Of a stretch of 64,000 nt of DNA, positions 1 through 11,712 are shown one piece after another. The translations under genes were made by a program, and so were the position numbers. A model generated the notes under the pieces. The model had not been told where the DNA came from and searched no databases. It saw only the letters and a list, made by a program, of their open reading frames with translations. This stretch comes from Dentipellis sp. KUC8613 (taxonomy: Eukaryota; Basidiomycota; Agaricomycetes; Russulales; Hericiaceae): NCBI GenBank assembly GCA_002286715.1, contig NSJX01000012.1:124001-188000 (forward strand), given 5' to 3'. Every line of letters starts with the position of its first letter. Within the stretch, counting starts at the first letter, position 1.

Positions 1-1467
1 TGTACAGTGGCTCCAAAATAAATTCCACAAATGACCTGCGCGACTCGGGGTCCGCGGCTTTCCGTGTGAATTTCCGTGTCTCTGAGTTGAAGTAGATGTC
101 GCCCCAGAGTCGGTCGGCAAAGGAGGGCACGTCCATTGGTCCTGCGGCACAATTAATTCAATCCCGTGGATGAAAGAAATCAAGGAGCTTTACCGTAGGT
201 TTCAGCATACATCTGAGCAAAAGAGCGGAGGGTGAAGCACCAGTTCATGTCCGCGCTTGCGAATGCGACATTCCCGTTTTCAGGGCTCAGACGCAATTCA
301 GGGTCGGGGTCGATACCACTGCAAAAGACGACCCATTAGCACCTGTTCGCAACCCGCCTGTGGTACAAACCTGATGAAGGTGTTGATTTCTTCAATGGTA
401 TGCTTGATTTTGTAGTACGCGTCCGCAGGCTTGATACGTAGTTCGAGAATGAGTCGGTCAATTTTGTTGACCACCAGAGTTATTTTGACGCCCTCTTGCA
501 ATGCATGTCGGATGATGTTCTCCGTGTTGACCATCATCTAGAGACCGGTCAGAAAGCGCGAAGAATGCATTCCGAGACCGACGCACCCCTTCCACGACAT
601 CGACTACAAGCACGATACCGTCAACCAGACGTATAGCAGACGCAACTTCGTCGACGAAGTTGACATGACCGGGGGTGTCAATCAAATGAATGAGATGCGA
701 CTTCCCGGCCGTGTTCTGGAGGATGAGAGACATGGGCGAAGATTTCACAGAGATCTCGCGTTCGCGAGACAGGATGTGCGTGTCGGTGTAGCGCAGCTGT
801 TCACCGCCCACTAAGCGAATGTCAGCGTGCAGAATGAGAGCGACGAACCGGTTTGTCCGCATCCCAAACAAGCTTGTGTGTCTCGAGCACAAGCATATCC
901 ATCAGTGCGGTTTTTCCGTGGTGCAGGTGTCCGACTACTGCGACGTTGCGTATCATCTCAGGGAAGCCCATCATGTTTAGCAGGAACCTGGCCAACCATA
1001 AGTATAGCGTCCTCTCAAGTGTCAGACACGGACGCACCCTTTGTCAAAGCGAGTCTCCGGCATGTCCTTCTCCTCCACAGTCCATTTGCGGACCTTTATG
1101 GGAGCAACGATGGGTTCTGTGAGCGGTTGCGCATCCTCCTCCTGCACGAGTGTCTCCACGTCCGCCCCATAGACGTCCGACGCGGAAGGGTAGTATTGCT
1201 TGTCCTCGTGCAGTACGACAGCATTATAGGAGGGTTCTGAATAAAGCAAACTATTGGGAGATGAGCCAGTTATTCGAATGCAGTAAACGCACCCTGAATC
1301 TCCATGAGAGCACCCTCCTGCTCTACCTCCATGGGCTCATCGTAGCCTTCCAGTGGTGCTGCAGAGGCCTGGCGAATCTCGGGCTGTTCCATCTCCTCAT
1401 CCTCGTCAGACTCGAGGTCCGCCCCGATGTAGTTTCCGAACTCGTCATAATCCTCGAAGGAGGCCAT
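1..1467 (-). CDS. snu114: U5 snRNP GTPase Snu114/EFTUD2 (partial, runs off left edge)
   Basis: EF-2-like GTPase of the U5 snRNP that drives spliceosome activation and disassembly in the nucleus together with Brr2 and Prp8. The start at 1467 gives [18 protein letters not shown] followed by an acidic stretch, the typical EFTUD2 N-terminus. Later exons carry the G1 P-loop [14 protein letters not shown] (about 940-900), a DTPGHVNF G3 motif (about 680-650) and the G4 motif [11 protein letters not shown] (about 465-435), in the order of the EF-2 G domain. P-loop residues GHxHHGKT match EFTUD2 rather than ribosomal EF-2. At least four introns are needed. Only the N-terminal tail and part of the G domain are in the window; the rest lies beyond base 1. 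It shares a 287-bp divergent intergenic region with prefoldin subunit 1. Family identity is firm; exact exon edges were not all resolved. Confidence 0.93.
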
Positions 1468-1754
1468 TTTGAAGCGTATTCGTGTGTGAAGATGTCGATT
1501 TTTTCTGAATAGTCAGTAGCTTCCCCGGTCTCAAAGTAGGGAATAGAGGACAAGAGAGGAAATACGAGGAGGAAAGGGAATGAGGGGGTACAGACTGGAG
1601 ACTTGGTACCCGCGTCTGAGGAGAGTTGGAGGGACCAGAGCAAAGGCGCGTACGCGTTCTGACATTCGCACGCGCCCCATTAGGCACTCAACGCCAACAC
1701 CAGCCACCCCGATATTGGCTGCTGTCGACTTTCTCCTTTACACCTCTTTCAGCC

Positions 1755-2340
1755 ATGTCTACCCTTTCTGACGACACGCTAAGAAAGGTGCTTATATATC
1801 TCCACCTGTTGGTGTCCTGATGCTGAATTGTCTCAAGATCTTGATCCAAATCCAACAAACCTCAGTGCAATCGCAGCGCGCTCTCGGTGTCACGCGTCAG
1901 CAGATAGCGAGCAAGGATCGCGAGCGTCGGATTCTGCAGTTGACCATTAATGAGATCAGCGAAATGGAGCCTAACGTCAACATGTATAAGGGTGTCGGCA
2001 AAATGTACGTTTCGTAACATCTTCTCAAAGCGTGTTCATGCCAATGCTCGGTGCTGCAGGTTCATGATGGTCCCGCGTCCCGAGATGGAGGCTGATCTCA
2101 AGGCCCAGGAGAGGGGCCTGACGGACGACATTGCCAGTCTCAGTAAGAAAGTACGGATGCACCTTACGGTAGTCCATGGCATTATAATAACTAACACATC
2201 TCTCAGACCAAGTATCTCGAGAAGCAGTTTAACGATGCACAATCGCAGCTGCGCGACATCGTGAGCACACTCTCTCTATTCCCTGCCATATACCTACTCA
2301 AACACTCTTCTCGTAGTTTAACAGCGTACCTAGGCAATAA
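1755..2340 (+). CDS. PFD1: Prefoldin subunit 1
   Basis: Beta-type subunit of the hexameric prefoldin co-chaperone, which hands nascent actin and tubulin to the CCT chaperonin in the cytosol. Five exons fit with consistent frames: 1755-1787, 1838-2004, 2060-2150, 2207-2260 and 2317-2340, giving 122 residues, the normal size for PFD1. The protein begins MSTLSDDTLRKILIQIQQ and is almost entirely two heptad-rich helices (coiled coil) around a central hairpin containing the segment KGVGKMFMMVPRPEM, typical of the PFD1 family. All introns are 50-56 nt with GT...AG ends, except that the fourth donor is followed by GAGC. The upstream neighbour Snu114 is divergent. Confidence 0.93.
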
Positions 2341-2625
2341 GAAGCGGGCCGTCGATACCCTGTAGATTACCCCAGACCGTTTTAATAGCTTCTATGTAGC
2401 AACTAGTTCCCGGCAAGACACCGACGCACTTCGCGTTCTCATGACCGTCAAGTGCCCCGCCCATCTTCCCATGGACAGCCTAATGAGCATCGTCTGACGC
2501 TGCGGTCAGACGCATGACCACGCTGTGCCCTAATAGGGACTTTGCGCCAGAACGCGCTCCCGTGGTGCGTCAGCTTCCTGGGATCCGTGCACACATGACA
2601 TTGCAATGGATTGGGATGCTTGGGA

Positions 2626-2632
2626 TATATAA
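2626..2632 (+). promoter_or_regulatory. Putative TATA box of the TPR-like gene
   Basis: The string TATATAA lies 39 bases before the ATG at 2671. That spacing is tight but workable for a short 5' UTR. The neighbouring upstream sequence (2341-2625) shows no convincing coding potential. If the real start codon is further upstream, this would instead be intronic or untranslated sequence. Confidence 0.35.
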
Positions 2633-2670
2633 TGTTGCTCTCACGGGTCATTCTCGACCGCGCTACTAAC

Positions 2671-4420
2671 ATGTCTATTGCATCAGGTCTTACAGGGATC
2701 CCCGCGGAGGCAAAGGCGAACAAACAGCTACCATGGGATAGAGCATTAGCTATGAAGGATGAGTTGCTGAAGGATGGAGAGAAGTCTCTAGGCAGTAGCG
2801 TGAGCACATATTGTGGTCTCTTATGCCTCGCATCTCAACGTTCGCCTATTGGTTCAGGCATGGGTTATCATGGCTGCATACAGGGTGATACTCACTCTAT
2901 GATAGTCGGATGCTCGGTCTAACGCACGCTGGGCAGGACTTCGCGGAAGGTCTCGAAAGTGTGAACATGGTGAAGAGGATTCACAAAGGGGATAAAGAGG
3001 ATGAAGAGATGGGATGGGAGGGAAAGCCAAACGTGAGATCTTCGATCACTGCGGGCCTATGCATAATGACGAAGATTATCATCAGGCTCTCACCTCATTA
3101 TCTAACGGTATACTTCGTGAACCTCGAGTATTTCATATTCCAAGCGAGGATTGGGTTGAGAAGTTCAATGAGCAAGGTGACTTCATCTCTCATTATCTCT
3201 GTCTGTCTGTTCGGCTTACACGTATCAGTCACCTTCGAGAGCACCGTTCACAACGCATGGACTTTCAGCGACGCAGCCACTCTCCAGAAAGAAGCTCCAG
3301 AGCGTCTACGCGCAAATGGGTGGGACGACGTCAGACTGGCCTTGTCTACAACTGTTCGCGCGTGGATCCTCGCAGGGTTCATAGCAGGCGGAGGCCACAG
3401 AAACTCACAAACCGCGATGGATTATTACAGCCGCGTCTTGAGCGTACTAGAGTGGGGCCGCCACTTGTGGAAAGATGTCCCTCGAGAACAGCGCGGGTCC
3501 ATATTCGACGCCACGTTCGTGAGGGGGGTGAAGCGCCTGTTCTTACAGACTTTCATCGAGGTAACATTTCTTCTCAAATGAGATAAGGGCATGGCCGGTT
3601 GACCCACGTTTTCAGGCGTACTCTGAGAATTCCGGCACGGATTCAGAATTCGATCTCAATGACCTCGCAGAAATGGCAAGAGACTTGCTTGTGGACACTA
3701 AGAGGCAACAGCCGGAAGTCGGCGAGAACGCACAGTATGATCCTGGTTTTATAACGTCCTTCTTTATCAATCCTACGGCCGAAAGCATGTCGTGGGTGGC
3801 TCCCTTTTTCTTCACGAATACCTGTTCTGTTGATCACGTTATATCATGCCAGTATCCTCGGCTTCGTGCACATCCGCAAGGCATTACAGCTCAAAGCTCA
3901 AGGAGACACAAAGGCTGCGCTCGAACAATTCGGAGAGGCGTCATCGTGGTATGCGAAAGCTGGGGCCTCCTTCCCTGCAGATGACGAGAAGCACATATGT
4001 GTGTACATTGCCTCCTATGTATCTCGGGTTTGGGCAGCTGATATTGCCCCTAGACTTCCTCGGGATCGCCCTGGAAGCGCTATGGCACCACGGCATCAAG
4101 CTAGAAACTCTGTTGTCCTTATGCGAAGGTATCCGCCGCAACACGCCCAAGGCCCTTCAGATATGGGAGTACTCGCCAATGGCAGAGGCGAGGGACAAAG
4201 TCCTCAAGCGTGTAAACGACTTCGAAGATGAGTATAGGGAGAAGGTGAAGAAGGGGGAGTGCAAGTTGTCTGATCTTATAACGCTCAAGGTTGGCATTGC
4301 TATGCAAGCTCGTTTCAATGTACTGACGGATTTCTGTAGGACACGGGTGACTTGTCTGAGGCCGTTGAAGGCTCTGCGATTCCGGCGGGCCCTCCTGAAC
4401 AACATACGGACGCTTCATGA
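2671..4420 (+). CDS. Unrecognised helical repeat (TPR-like) protein
   Basis: I do not recognise a named family. The readable exons encode helical, TPR-like sequence: an N-terminal segment with GIPAEAKANKQLPWDRALAM, an internal block around 3240-3570 rich in Leu/Ala/Trp helices (for example SQTAMDYYSRVLSVLEWGRH), and a block at about 3850-4270 with RKALQLKAQGDTKAALEQFG, a good match to the TPR A-helix/B-helix pattern. The C-terminal exon follows an intron ending at TAG before GACACGGG and stops at 4418-4420. Most introns are about 50-60 nt. The start at 2671 and the exons between 2800 and 3010 were not resolved; a small upstream exon is possible. Probably cytosolic, since no signal peptide or membrane segment is visible. 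Function unknown. Confidence 0.6.
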
Positions 4421-4821
4421 GATCAAGTGCAAGCCGTAGGCATGCCTATATGAATGAAACCGGGCGTATAGCAGGTATATCGACACATGTGTATAATAGC
4501 AATAACCTAGCAGTGTAAGATAGATTTGATGATATCAGGGGGGTACCTCGTTGACTGCCGCTGAGCTCTGAAGCGTTTATCTGTACCTCCGCGGTTTTTA
4601 CCATTTGTGTTTCTTGAACCTCAATCGCGTCTCACAGTCACACCATTTCCAGAAGCCAGGTCCCATGTGTTTCTGGCCCTTTCCAAAGCTCGTGCCTTGC
4701 TAAGCTCACTCTACCTATGACGTGATCATAGAGAACGATGAAGCTATGAGCGCATAAGTATATAAAGCCTGCTGCTGCGCCCCGGACCCCCGAGGATATC
4801 TGAGCGATCTCATAGCTGATC
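4421..4821. other. Intergenic: 3' flank of TPR-like gene and promoter of quinone oxidoreductase
   Basis: No supported ORF. The right end carries a clear TATA box (listed separately). The opposite-strand open frame here has no family resemblance. Confidence 0.6.
4759..4766 (+). promoter_or_regulatory. TATA box of the quinone oxidoreductase gene
   Basis: TATATAAA lies 56 bases before the ATG at 4822, the spacing expected for a fungal TATA promoter with a short leader. This suggests an inducible or strongly expressed gene, as is common for stress-related oxidoreductases. Confidence 0.6.
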
Positions 4822-6145
4822 ATGTCGCATCCTGCTACAATCCGAGGCGTTGGTATCAACAAGACCGGAGACGTCGATGTCATCGAAGATCTGACGATCC
4901 CCTTTCCTGAGCGGAAGCCTGACGAGGTGTTAATCAAGGTCTGTGCTCATTCCGTGTTTATGCGATGTGAATGGTCTTGATCCCCTCGGCATCATTCCTG
5001 TAGGTCCAATACATTGGAGTCAACTTCATAGACACTTATTTCAGGTGGGTCTAATCTTACATATTGACGAGACAGCTCGGAAGCCGACGTGGAGTGCAGA
5101 AAGGGCCTCTACCCGCCGCCCTCCTTCCCCTTCTTCCTGTCAGGGGAGGTCACCGGCACCGTCGTCGAACTCCCCACGGACGAGTCTGTCCTCAACAATG
5201 AGGATTACCGTAAACTCGGGCTCAAAGTCGGCGGGAAAATCGGAGCTGTAAGTCTGCCAGTATCCTGTTGACGAAGAGTGTCGTACCAAAGCTAGTTCAC
5301 CAGTCCGCACCAGGGTCGCAAAAAGCATACATCTCCGTTCCCTGGAGCAAAGCCTTCCCCATCCCCGACAACATCTCTCTCCGGACTGCCACCGCGTCCG
5401 TGGTGCAAGGCCTCACGACCCTTACGCTGCTCACGGAGTCCTACAACGTGCAGAAGGGCGACTATGTGCTCATCCACACGATCGCAGGCGGCGTCGGGCT
5501 GCTCATGAGCCAAATCGCGAAGGCGCGCGGCGCGATCGTGATTGGGACGACCTCGACACCCGCCAAGGCAGAGCTCGCAAAGGCGCACGGCGCAGACCAT
5601 GTTATCTTGTACAAGGACGAGGACACGGTCAAGCGGGTCGCGGAGATCACGAACGGGCAGGGCCCGCAGGTTATCTATGACGGCGTCGGCAAGGATACGT
5701 GCGTTGTTGGCGCGGCATGCGGTTTCGACAGCGCTAACAGAAAGGGGGCCTTTCAGATTCGATGACGACCTGAAGATCATCAGACGGAAAGGCACTCTGG
5801 TTTCCTTCGGAAACGCGTCTGGGGCTGTCCCACCCGTTCCGCTGTTTAAATTAACGGAGAAAAACATCAAGCTGCTCCGTCCGACGTGCGTACTATGTTT
5901 CATTGCGTTTGTTGACGTCCGTGCTGACTGCGCACAGGGTGGCGAACTACATCGCGACTCCGGAGGAGCGGGCACACTACAGCACACAGCTGTGGAAGCT
6001 CATCAGCTCCGGAGAACTGAAGATTAATATACATGGCGAGTATCCGTTCTCGGCCGAGGGGGTCCGGCAGGCGCATCTTGACCTGACAGGCGGAAAGACA
6101 ACGGGGAAATTGCTTATCAAAGTTGCAGGGGATGCGGAGGCGTGA
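4822..6145 (+). CDS. ZTA1: NADPH:quinone oxidoreductase (zeta-crystallin type, MDR superfamily)
   Basis: Cytosolic medium-chain reductase that reduces quinones with NADPH, usually a response to oxidative stress. Six exons with consistent frames: 4822-4938, 5004-5044, 5076-5247, 5292-5698, 5757-5885 and 5938-6145, giving 357 residues, slightly longer than yeast Zta1. The N-terminal GroES-like part includes YIGVNFIDTYF and KGLYPPPSFPFFLSGEVTG. The Rossmann part carries the nucleotide-binding IAGGVGLLMSQIAKARGA motif, followed by the quinone-reductase hallmark around GADHVILYK. No zinc-binding Cys/His cluster is seen, which separates it from alcohol dehydrogenases. The fourth exon uses the acceptor CCAAAG at 5291. 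A TATA box lies 56 bp upstream. Extra residues near the third exon (PTDESVLNNEDYRKLG) lengthen the usual loop. Confidence 0.92.
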
Positions 6146-6481
6146 CACGTAGCAGTGTAGACAGAAATGTAGCAGCGTATCGCAAGAAGTAGGCGTGTTT
6201 GGATGCAGCTGCGCATGGGCATGGCCTGTGCAGATGATATGAAGCTGAGCGTGTGATGGGGGTTGCAGCGAGGAGACTCGAGCCCGAAGCGGGGGTACAG
6301 CCAATCAGGCGCAGGAGCTAGGCGGTGACTGCACCGGGAGTCCGTCACATGAGCCACCTCCATCTCTTCTCTCTTCCCGCCTTTTTGTTTCGCTTCTATA
6401 TCATCCTGCCAGAGCCGCTCTTTCTTTGCTTTCTCTTCCCATATACCCCTCGCGACTCCCCATCCTCACTACTCGTTTTTT
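6146..6481. other. Intergenic between quinone oxidoreductase and TBC gene
   Basis: 336 bases. CT-rich tracts occur at 6355-6480, just before the TBC start codon, as is common in fungal promoters. No supported ORF. Confidence 0.6.
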
Positions 6482-8741
6482 ATGGAGGCGGCACCACCTC
6501 TCGTCCTCGTCCCACCGACCCCTCGTTATCCTGCCCCTCCAAGTCCTTCCCCGTCGTCCCCCGTGCGGACGGCGCCGCCCACGCCCGAACTAGTCCAGTC
6601 ATCGATTGACCAGGACCGCAGCTCCTCGGAGACCACCATTGTCACTATTTATTCCATGTACGGCGATGATTCCGCCCCATGGGCCGCCACCGACCACACC
6701 GCCAAGTCTGCCACGAACGGAGCTGCAGACTATGCAACGTACGCAGACTCGTCTATGCTGAGCTCAAGTCAGCACTCGCACGAAAGCAGCGGATACTACA
6801 GCGCAGTGCCCGAGAGTCGACGTTCAAGTCGGCGCAATACGCCCGTGATCAGGACTTCCGTTGCACCGTCGCATCGCTCTTCTTCCAGCGATGCCAGCTC
6901 ACCGTACAGCGGCATTACAGCGGATGGACTCGATGACCCTCAAGGCTCGATGCGACACTCACCGGGCCCAGAGTACCGCAGCCCCACGCCGTCTTCCAAG
7001 CGCGTCTCCCATGACGTCGACTCGTCTTCCATGCGTCCGCGACACCTGAGTCCCACACCGCCGCATACCCGCCCATCGTCCCGCCACGTCTCGCCTCCTC
7101 AAAACGGCCACAGTCTGTCCCCGCCCATCGCCGCTTCGCCCCGTCCTGTCTCGTCCGCGATCTCTACGCCGCGGACGTCGAGTTATGTAAGCCCGCAATT
7201 GCACAAGAATGCAAGCGCAATTTCCCTTTCGCCTTCGGTCGGCGAGGATCCCGATGCATTCCATGTGAGGCGCACATACGCCGAGCTTGACGTCCTTGGC
7301 GTTAAGGGGGACGGTTACGAGGAAGGCGTCGAGCGCACCCGCGCCCGTGTCGGTTCCAGCCGTGAAAGTGCCCTTCAGGCCGCCAACGCCCTCGCCGATG
7401 AGACCGAGAAGAAGCGCGAGCTCAGTCAGCGGGAGGTCGAGATGCTTGCAAGCTTGGATCGGTTCGTACTTTCCCCCTATGTCCTTGTCCTTACGTTGAT
7501 AGAAGTGGTGCTACGTTCCAAAAGTTATGGCTTCTTCAACACTCCTTCGCATGACCGCTTAACGTTACTCCCTGCCACCGCTTTCTCGAAACACCTATCT
7601 CGCGTTTCTTCCGTCACGACCGAACCCCCCAATCCCACCCTTCTTCGTGCGCTACCTCCACCATCATCCCCCGTACATGAAACATCACGACTGGAAAAAT
7701 GGGGCCGCATGCTTGAGCCACGATCGCGCGACCCCGGCGGTAACATCGAGAATTGGGGCATCAGGCAATCCAAGGCTCACAAACTACGCGAACGTGTCTA
7801 CAAGGGCATCCCTGACCGATGGAGGCGTGCGGCTTGGCAGACACTCCTTTCGGACTATTCACATTCTGGAAAGGAAGAGTTTTCACGTTTAGCGGAAGAG
7901 TATCGGCAGGCTTTGGAAAAACCTTCGCCGTACGACATCCAGATTGATTTGGACGTGCCCAGAACGATCAGTGGGCACATACTCTTCCGTACCAGATACG
8001 GTCTCGGGTACGTCTAGCTTGAGGTCGGGACCACGCTAGGACTAACATGCGCACCACAGGCAAAGATCGCTATTTCACGTTCTTCATAGCTTTTCTCTCC
8101 GCTGTTCAACATGCGGCTATTGTCAGGGCATGGGCCCCATCGCCGCTATGCTTCTGTGCTACTTCGAACCCGAACGCGCCTATGCCTCGCTTGTTCAAAT
8201 TCACGACGCCTATCAGATGCACTCGATCTTCGGTCCTGGCTTCCCTGGTCTACTCGAGTCTCTTTACGTGCAAGAACGCATCATGGAACAAATGATGCCC
8301 GATGTATATACCGCATTCAAGAACCAAATGGTGTCAAGTACTTCGTATGCAACCAAGTGGTATATAACATTATTTGCCAACTCGATGCCATTCCAAACAT
8401 TGCTTCGACTATGGGACGCTTTCCTGCTAGAGGGGCCTGACCTATTTATCGTCGTTGCTATCTCCGTAATATGGGCGTATAGGGGTGAGTGCTATCTTTG
8501 CGCATCACGCATACGTGGCCTAACGAGAGCGCGCACAGATCACATAACCTCGAGCTCAGCTAATTTTGAGACAATTTTGTCTATGCTCTCTTCGTTCTTC
8601 GTCCCCGAGGACGAAAACGGCCTTTTGGATTGGATAGGCAAGGTCCTGGCCGACCAGAAGTTGCGCTCCAACATCCGTACATGGAGGGAAGAGTGGAAGG
8701 GTCTGGTCGCGTCCGGAAAGGACAGCCAGGCCCTGCTATAG
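6482..8741 (+). CDS. TBC-domain Rab GTPase-activating protein
   Basis: Predicted GAP that switches off a Rab GTPase on endomembranes. Four exons: 6482-7461, 7525-8007, 8060-8484 and 8539-8741, 696 residues. The first 320 residues are low-complexity Ser/Pro-rich and probably disordered. A conserved DRYGFF segment precedes the TBC domain, which begins near KLRERVYKGIPDRWRRAAW (the IxxxR finger in which Arg is catalytic: GIPDRWR). The second finger region reads YCQGMGPIAAMLL (canonical YxQGMN, here QGMG), followed by WDAFLLEG of the C-lobe. The start at 6482 is the first ATG of a long open frame; an ATG at 6657 is a possible alternative. Intron 1 is 63 nt, stop-free and in frame, so it could be retained. 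The specific Rab partner cannot be told from sequence. Confidence 0.9.
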
Positions 8742-9610
8742 CATCGTCTGTCTTTTGTTGTCATCGGATTTCGCTCTCTGCATCCTTCGCTTTCTGTTTT
8801 CTTTCGTTATAGCTATTCCCATGGGACCGGTCTCTCCTAGGTTGTTTAATCTCGTCGTGCACGTTTGCCCCCTCGCATTTGATTTGATTCATCCGCATTC
8901 CTCATTCATCATCCACATCGTGTATCATTGCATAATGGACACCCGCATCGCAATGCAATTCATATACATCGTGATAACCTGTCTGGCGGGGGGCTCGTGG
9001 TCGGATCGGAAGAGCCAGGTGAAAGACATATCGAAGGTAAGTCCTGTGATTTTTTCTTTATTCCGAAGAAGGAAAATACGGAGATTACAGCAGGCGCTTG
9101 GCCCGTCATGCTTCGCATACACAAGGGGACTTCCTGTTCGGGAAGCCCTCCTTGTATTCGCCTTGTTCCATCTATGGGCATTCCTCCGTTCCAGCCCAAG
9201 ATGACCATGTATTTATACGACACAATAGGCAGTGTGAAAGAGAACAACAAAGCAACCCCGGCTTCTTCGCGACGAGGACCCATAGCACACAACAACAGTC
9301 ACACTTCCCCGCATTGTCCTCCCCCGACGTCACACTTCAATTGTCCTGCACAACAATTGCTCGGGCGCCATTCTCGACTGCTATTGTCTGCGGCTCTATC
9401 ATATCATACCGCAGCGCTACGTTGCAGGTTCCCCAGTCAGGCCTTGCCTACACCCCACTTCTGCTTCCACCTCTGCCTCTGCACTTCATCCTCGTCTGCC
9501 CAGCCAGACCTACGTTGCCTTCTTCCGCATAGCATTTTTCGACGTTCAGGAAACGGCATCTACATCATATCCACGCTAATTTTGCATCGCATCCCCGTCG
9601 CATCATCATC
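8742..9610. other. 869-base gap: TBC 3' flank and promoter of the 74-aa gene
   Basis: I see no supported gene. Open frames on both strands here lack conserved-looking sequence and change codon pattern. The right third is CT-rich and pyrimidine-tract-like, as in promoters of highly expressed fungal genes, ending in a CATCATCATC run directly before the ATG at 9611. Confidence 0.5.
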
Positions 9611-9835
9611 ATGTCTTCCTACTTCACGACGACGCCCACCTCTCCCGTCCAAAGCTTCTTCCCGACCGGCCCATCTGCACCGCACGCATTCTCCTCTTTC
9701 CAACAGTCACCGCGCGACCAGCATCAGATGTATTCGTCCTTCGGGACGGCCGTGCAGGGCCAGAAGCCGCAGTCTACGTCGAGCAACTCGAGCTCGAACG
9801 GCAGCGTGTCGAAGAAGACGTCGGGGAAGAAATAG
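9611..9835 (+). CDS. Small Ser/Gln-rich protein, 74 aa, unknown function
   Basis: Single-exon frame starting at an ATG in a good context (ATCATCATG) and ending with TAG. The protein starts MSSYFTTTPTSPVQSFF, has a middle part rich in Ser, Pro, Gln and Phe, and a basic tail ending KKTSGKK. GC-rich wobble positions match neighbouring genes, which supports real coding. There is no signal peptide, membrane helix or cysteine. The composition suggests a disordered protein. A long pyrimidine-rich leader upstream argues for strong transcription. I cannot assign a function; it could also be one exon of a larger model, but no plausible partner exon was seen. Confidence 0.5.
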   Translation: MSSYFTTTPTSPVQSFFPTGPSAPHAFSSFQQSPRDQHQMYSSFGTAVQGQKPQSTSSNSSSNGSVSKKTSGKK

Positions 9836-10235
9836 AGGTGAGGGAACTGAAGGATACCATAGAGGGCGAAGGATAGCCGGGTCGGGAAGGATGCACGCAT
9901 TTTGGGCGAGACGGAAGTCCGCTGAGGGATAGCGCTGTGCGCTGCGGAGGTGTATTCGATTTTCAGGTTAGCGTATGTATTAGCAGCACGGCATCATCTA
10001 CTGTATCATATACGGCTCTCTCATCATCATCGGTTGTGGTGTTCAATGTATCGTGTTATGGGTTCGCATGAACTTGTACGACCGCGAGAACAAGCGCCCA
10101 GGACGCGACGCGACGAGGTCACGAGCTTTCCGGGCCGGTGGAGTTGAGAGTCGAGAGAGGCGGGCCGACGCGAGCGCTTGAGTGGCCAGGCGGCCCAGCA
10201 GCTTTCCGTTGTTTTGCGAGTCGCCTGTGCCCACC
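9836..10235. other. Intergenic between 74-aa gene and ING-family gene
   Basis: 400 bases without a supported gene. It should hold the terminator of the small gene and the promoter of the ING gene. No clear TATA box. Confidence 0.5.
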
Positions 10236-11712
10236 ATGCCCCAGCACTCAGCAACGGCCACCGCCATGACGAGTAATCCCGCCGCCCTCCAGACCGCCTA
10301 CACCCTCTCTCTCCTGGGCGAGTACACCCACACCCTCGACACCCTCCCGCTCGACCTCTCCCGCCATTTCGCCGACCTGCGCGAGCTCGACGCCGTCCTC
10401 TCCGCATCCATGCACACCATCACCACTAAGGTCAACCGGCTCATCGAGATGATCGAGAACAACACCCTCCCCAAAGAAGAGCGTCTCTGGCTCCTCGCCG
10501 AGATCGCAGAAGAGGCACAGCGGCTCAAGCTCGGTGGGGAGGACAAGATTCGCGTGGCATGCCAGGCCGCGGACGGGCTCCAGGGCCACCACGACCACAT
10601 CGCCGCGCTCCTCAACCGCGTCCCCAACTTCGACACCTCCGTCCTCTCCCGCAAGACCGTGTACCCCCACGTCGCCTCCCGCTCGTATGCCCCGCCGTCG
10701 ATGTACGAGAGCGGTCGTCGCAGACGCGGCGCGCTGCTCACCGCCAATGCTGGTAACGACCAGCCGACACCGGCCAAACGCAAGCGTGGGGCGCGCGACG
10801 ACGAGTCGGACATCGTCGCGAACGGGCGGTCGCCGCGCAAGGATCGGAACGCGGAAAGCGCGACCGCACAGAGACTCAAAAACGGCAGCCGGGCGAGAAA
10901 GTGCGTCTCATTTCCCTCCCTCCCATATTCAGCCCCTTCCTTCTTCCCGTTTAAGCATTCCTGTAACTGATCCTTCGCACATAAGAACGAACCGCGCCGC
11001 CTCGCCCACCGAGTCCGTACTCTCAGTCACCACCTCCCAGCAGCCCTTCTCCGCCCAGGCCGCGGCGTCTGCTCCGCGCGGCAACAATCGCAATCCCACG
11101 AACAAGCGCGCACGACCTTCCGCGATGAGCCCCACCGACGGCCCCGGCAAGGACGTCCTGCCTGGCCTCCCCGCCACATCCCACCCCTCCCTGCCCTCGG
11201 CCAACGCCACCTTCTCAGCATCGAGCGTCCCGCCCGTCCCGGGCCCCAACTGGGCCGGCCCCACGCACGCGATGCTCGAGGGACCAGGTATGCCAGTCGC
11301 ACGGAGCGTCGTGCCACCCGCGACGGCGCTTGTTGGCCCCGGGATCGACGGCGGCGCGACGACGGATGCGGGCGAGCCGGGCGAGCTCGACGGCGAGGGC
11401 GACGACGGGAAGCGCTACTGCTGGTGCAACATGCCGAGCTACGGCGAGATGATCGCATGCGACATGCCGGGTTGCGAGCGCGAATGGGTGCGTCGATCTC
11501 CCCGCATTTGGCTGTATGTCTCCTCATGTCACGTGTTCCGATTGCAGTTCCACGTGGGCTGTCTCCAGCTCGAGACGCCACCCGGCGATACTTGGTACTG
11601 CGAAGCCTGCTTGAAGAAAAAGAACAAGCGCAGTGCGAGGGGCGGCAAGCGCAGGTCCGGAGGGGGCGCTCGCTCTGGAGCGCGTGCTGCTACTGCATCG
11701 ACGACGGCGTAG
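10236..11712 (+). CDS. ING-family PHD finger protein (chromatin reader)
   Basis: Predicted subunit of a histone acetyltransferase or deacetylase complex (Yng1/Yng2/Pho23 type) that reads H3K4me3 in the nucleus. Three exons: 10236-10900, 10986-11487 and 11548-11712; 443 residues. The N-terminal ING domain (about residues 18-140) is helical, with YTHTLDTLPLDLSRHFADLR and RLIEMIENNTLPKEER. A long Ser/Pro/Ala-rich linker with basic patches follows. The C-terminal PHD finger reads YCWCNMPSYGEMIACDMPGC, then EREWFHVGCLQL and WYCEACLKKK: the Cys4-His-Cys3 zinc ligands and the YGEMIACD signature for methyl-lysine reading are all present. The PHD finger is split by the last intron. The tail is basic and Gly/Arg-rich. 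Which paralogue it is (NuA4 or Rpd3L partner) cannot be settled. Confidence 0.93.
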
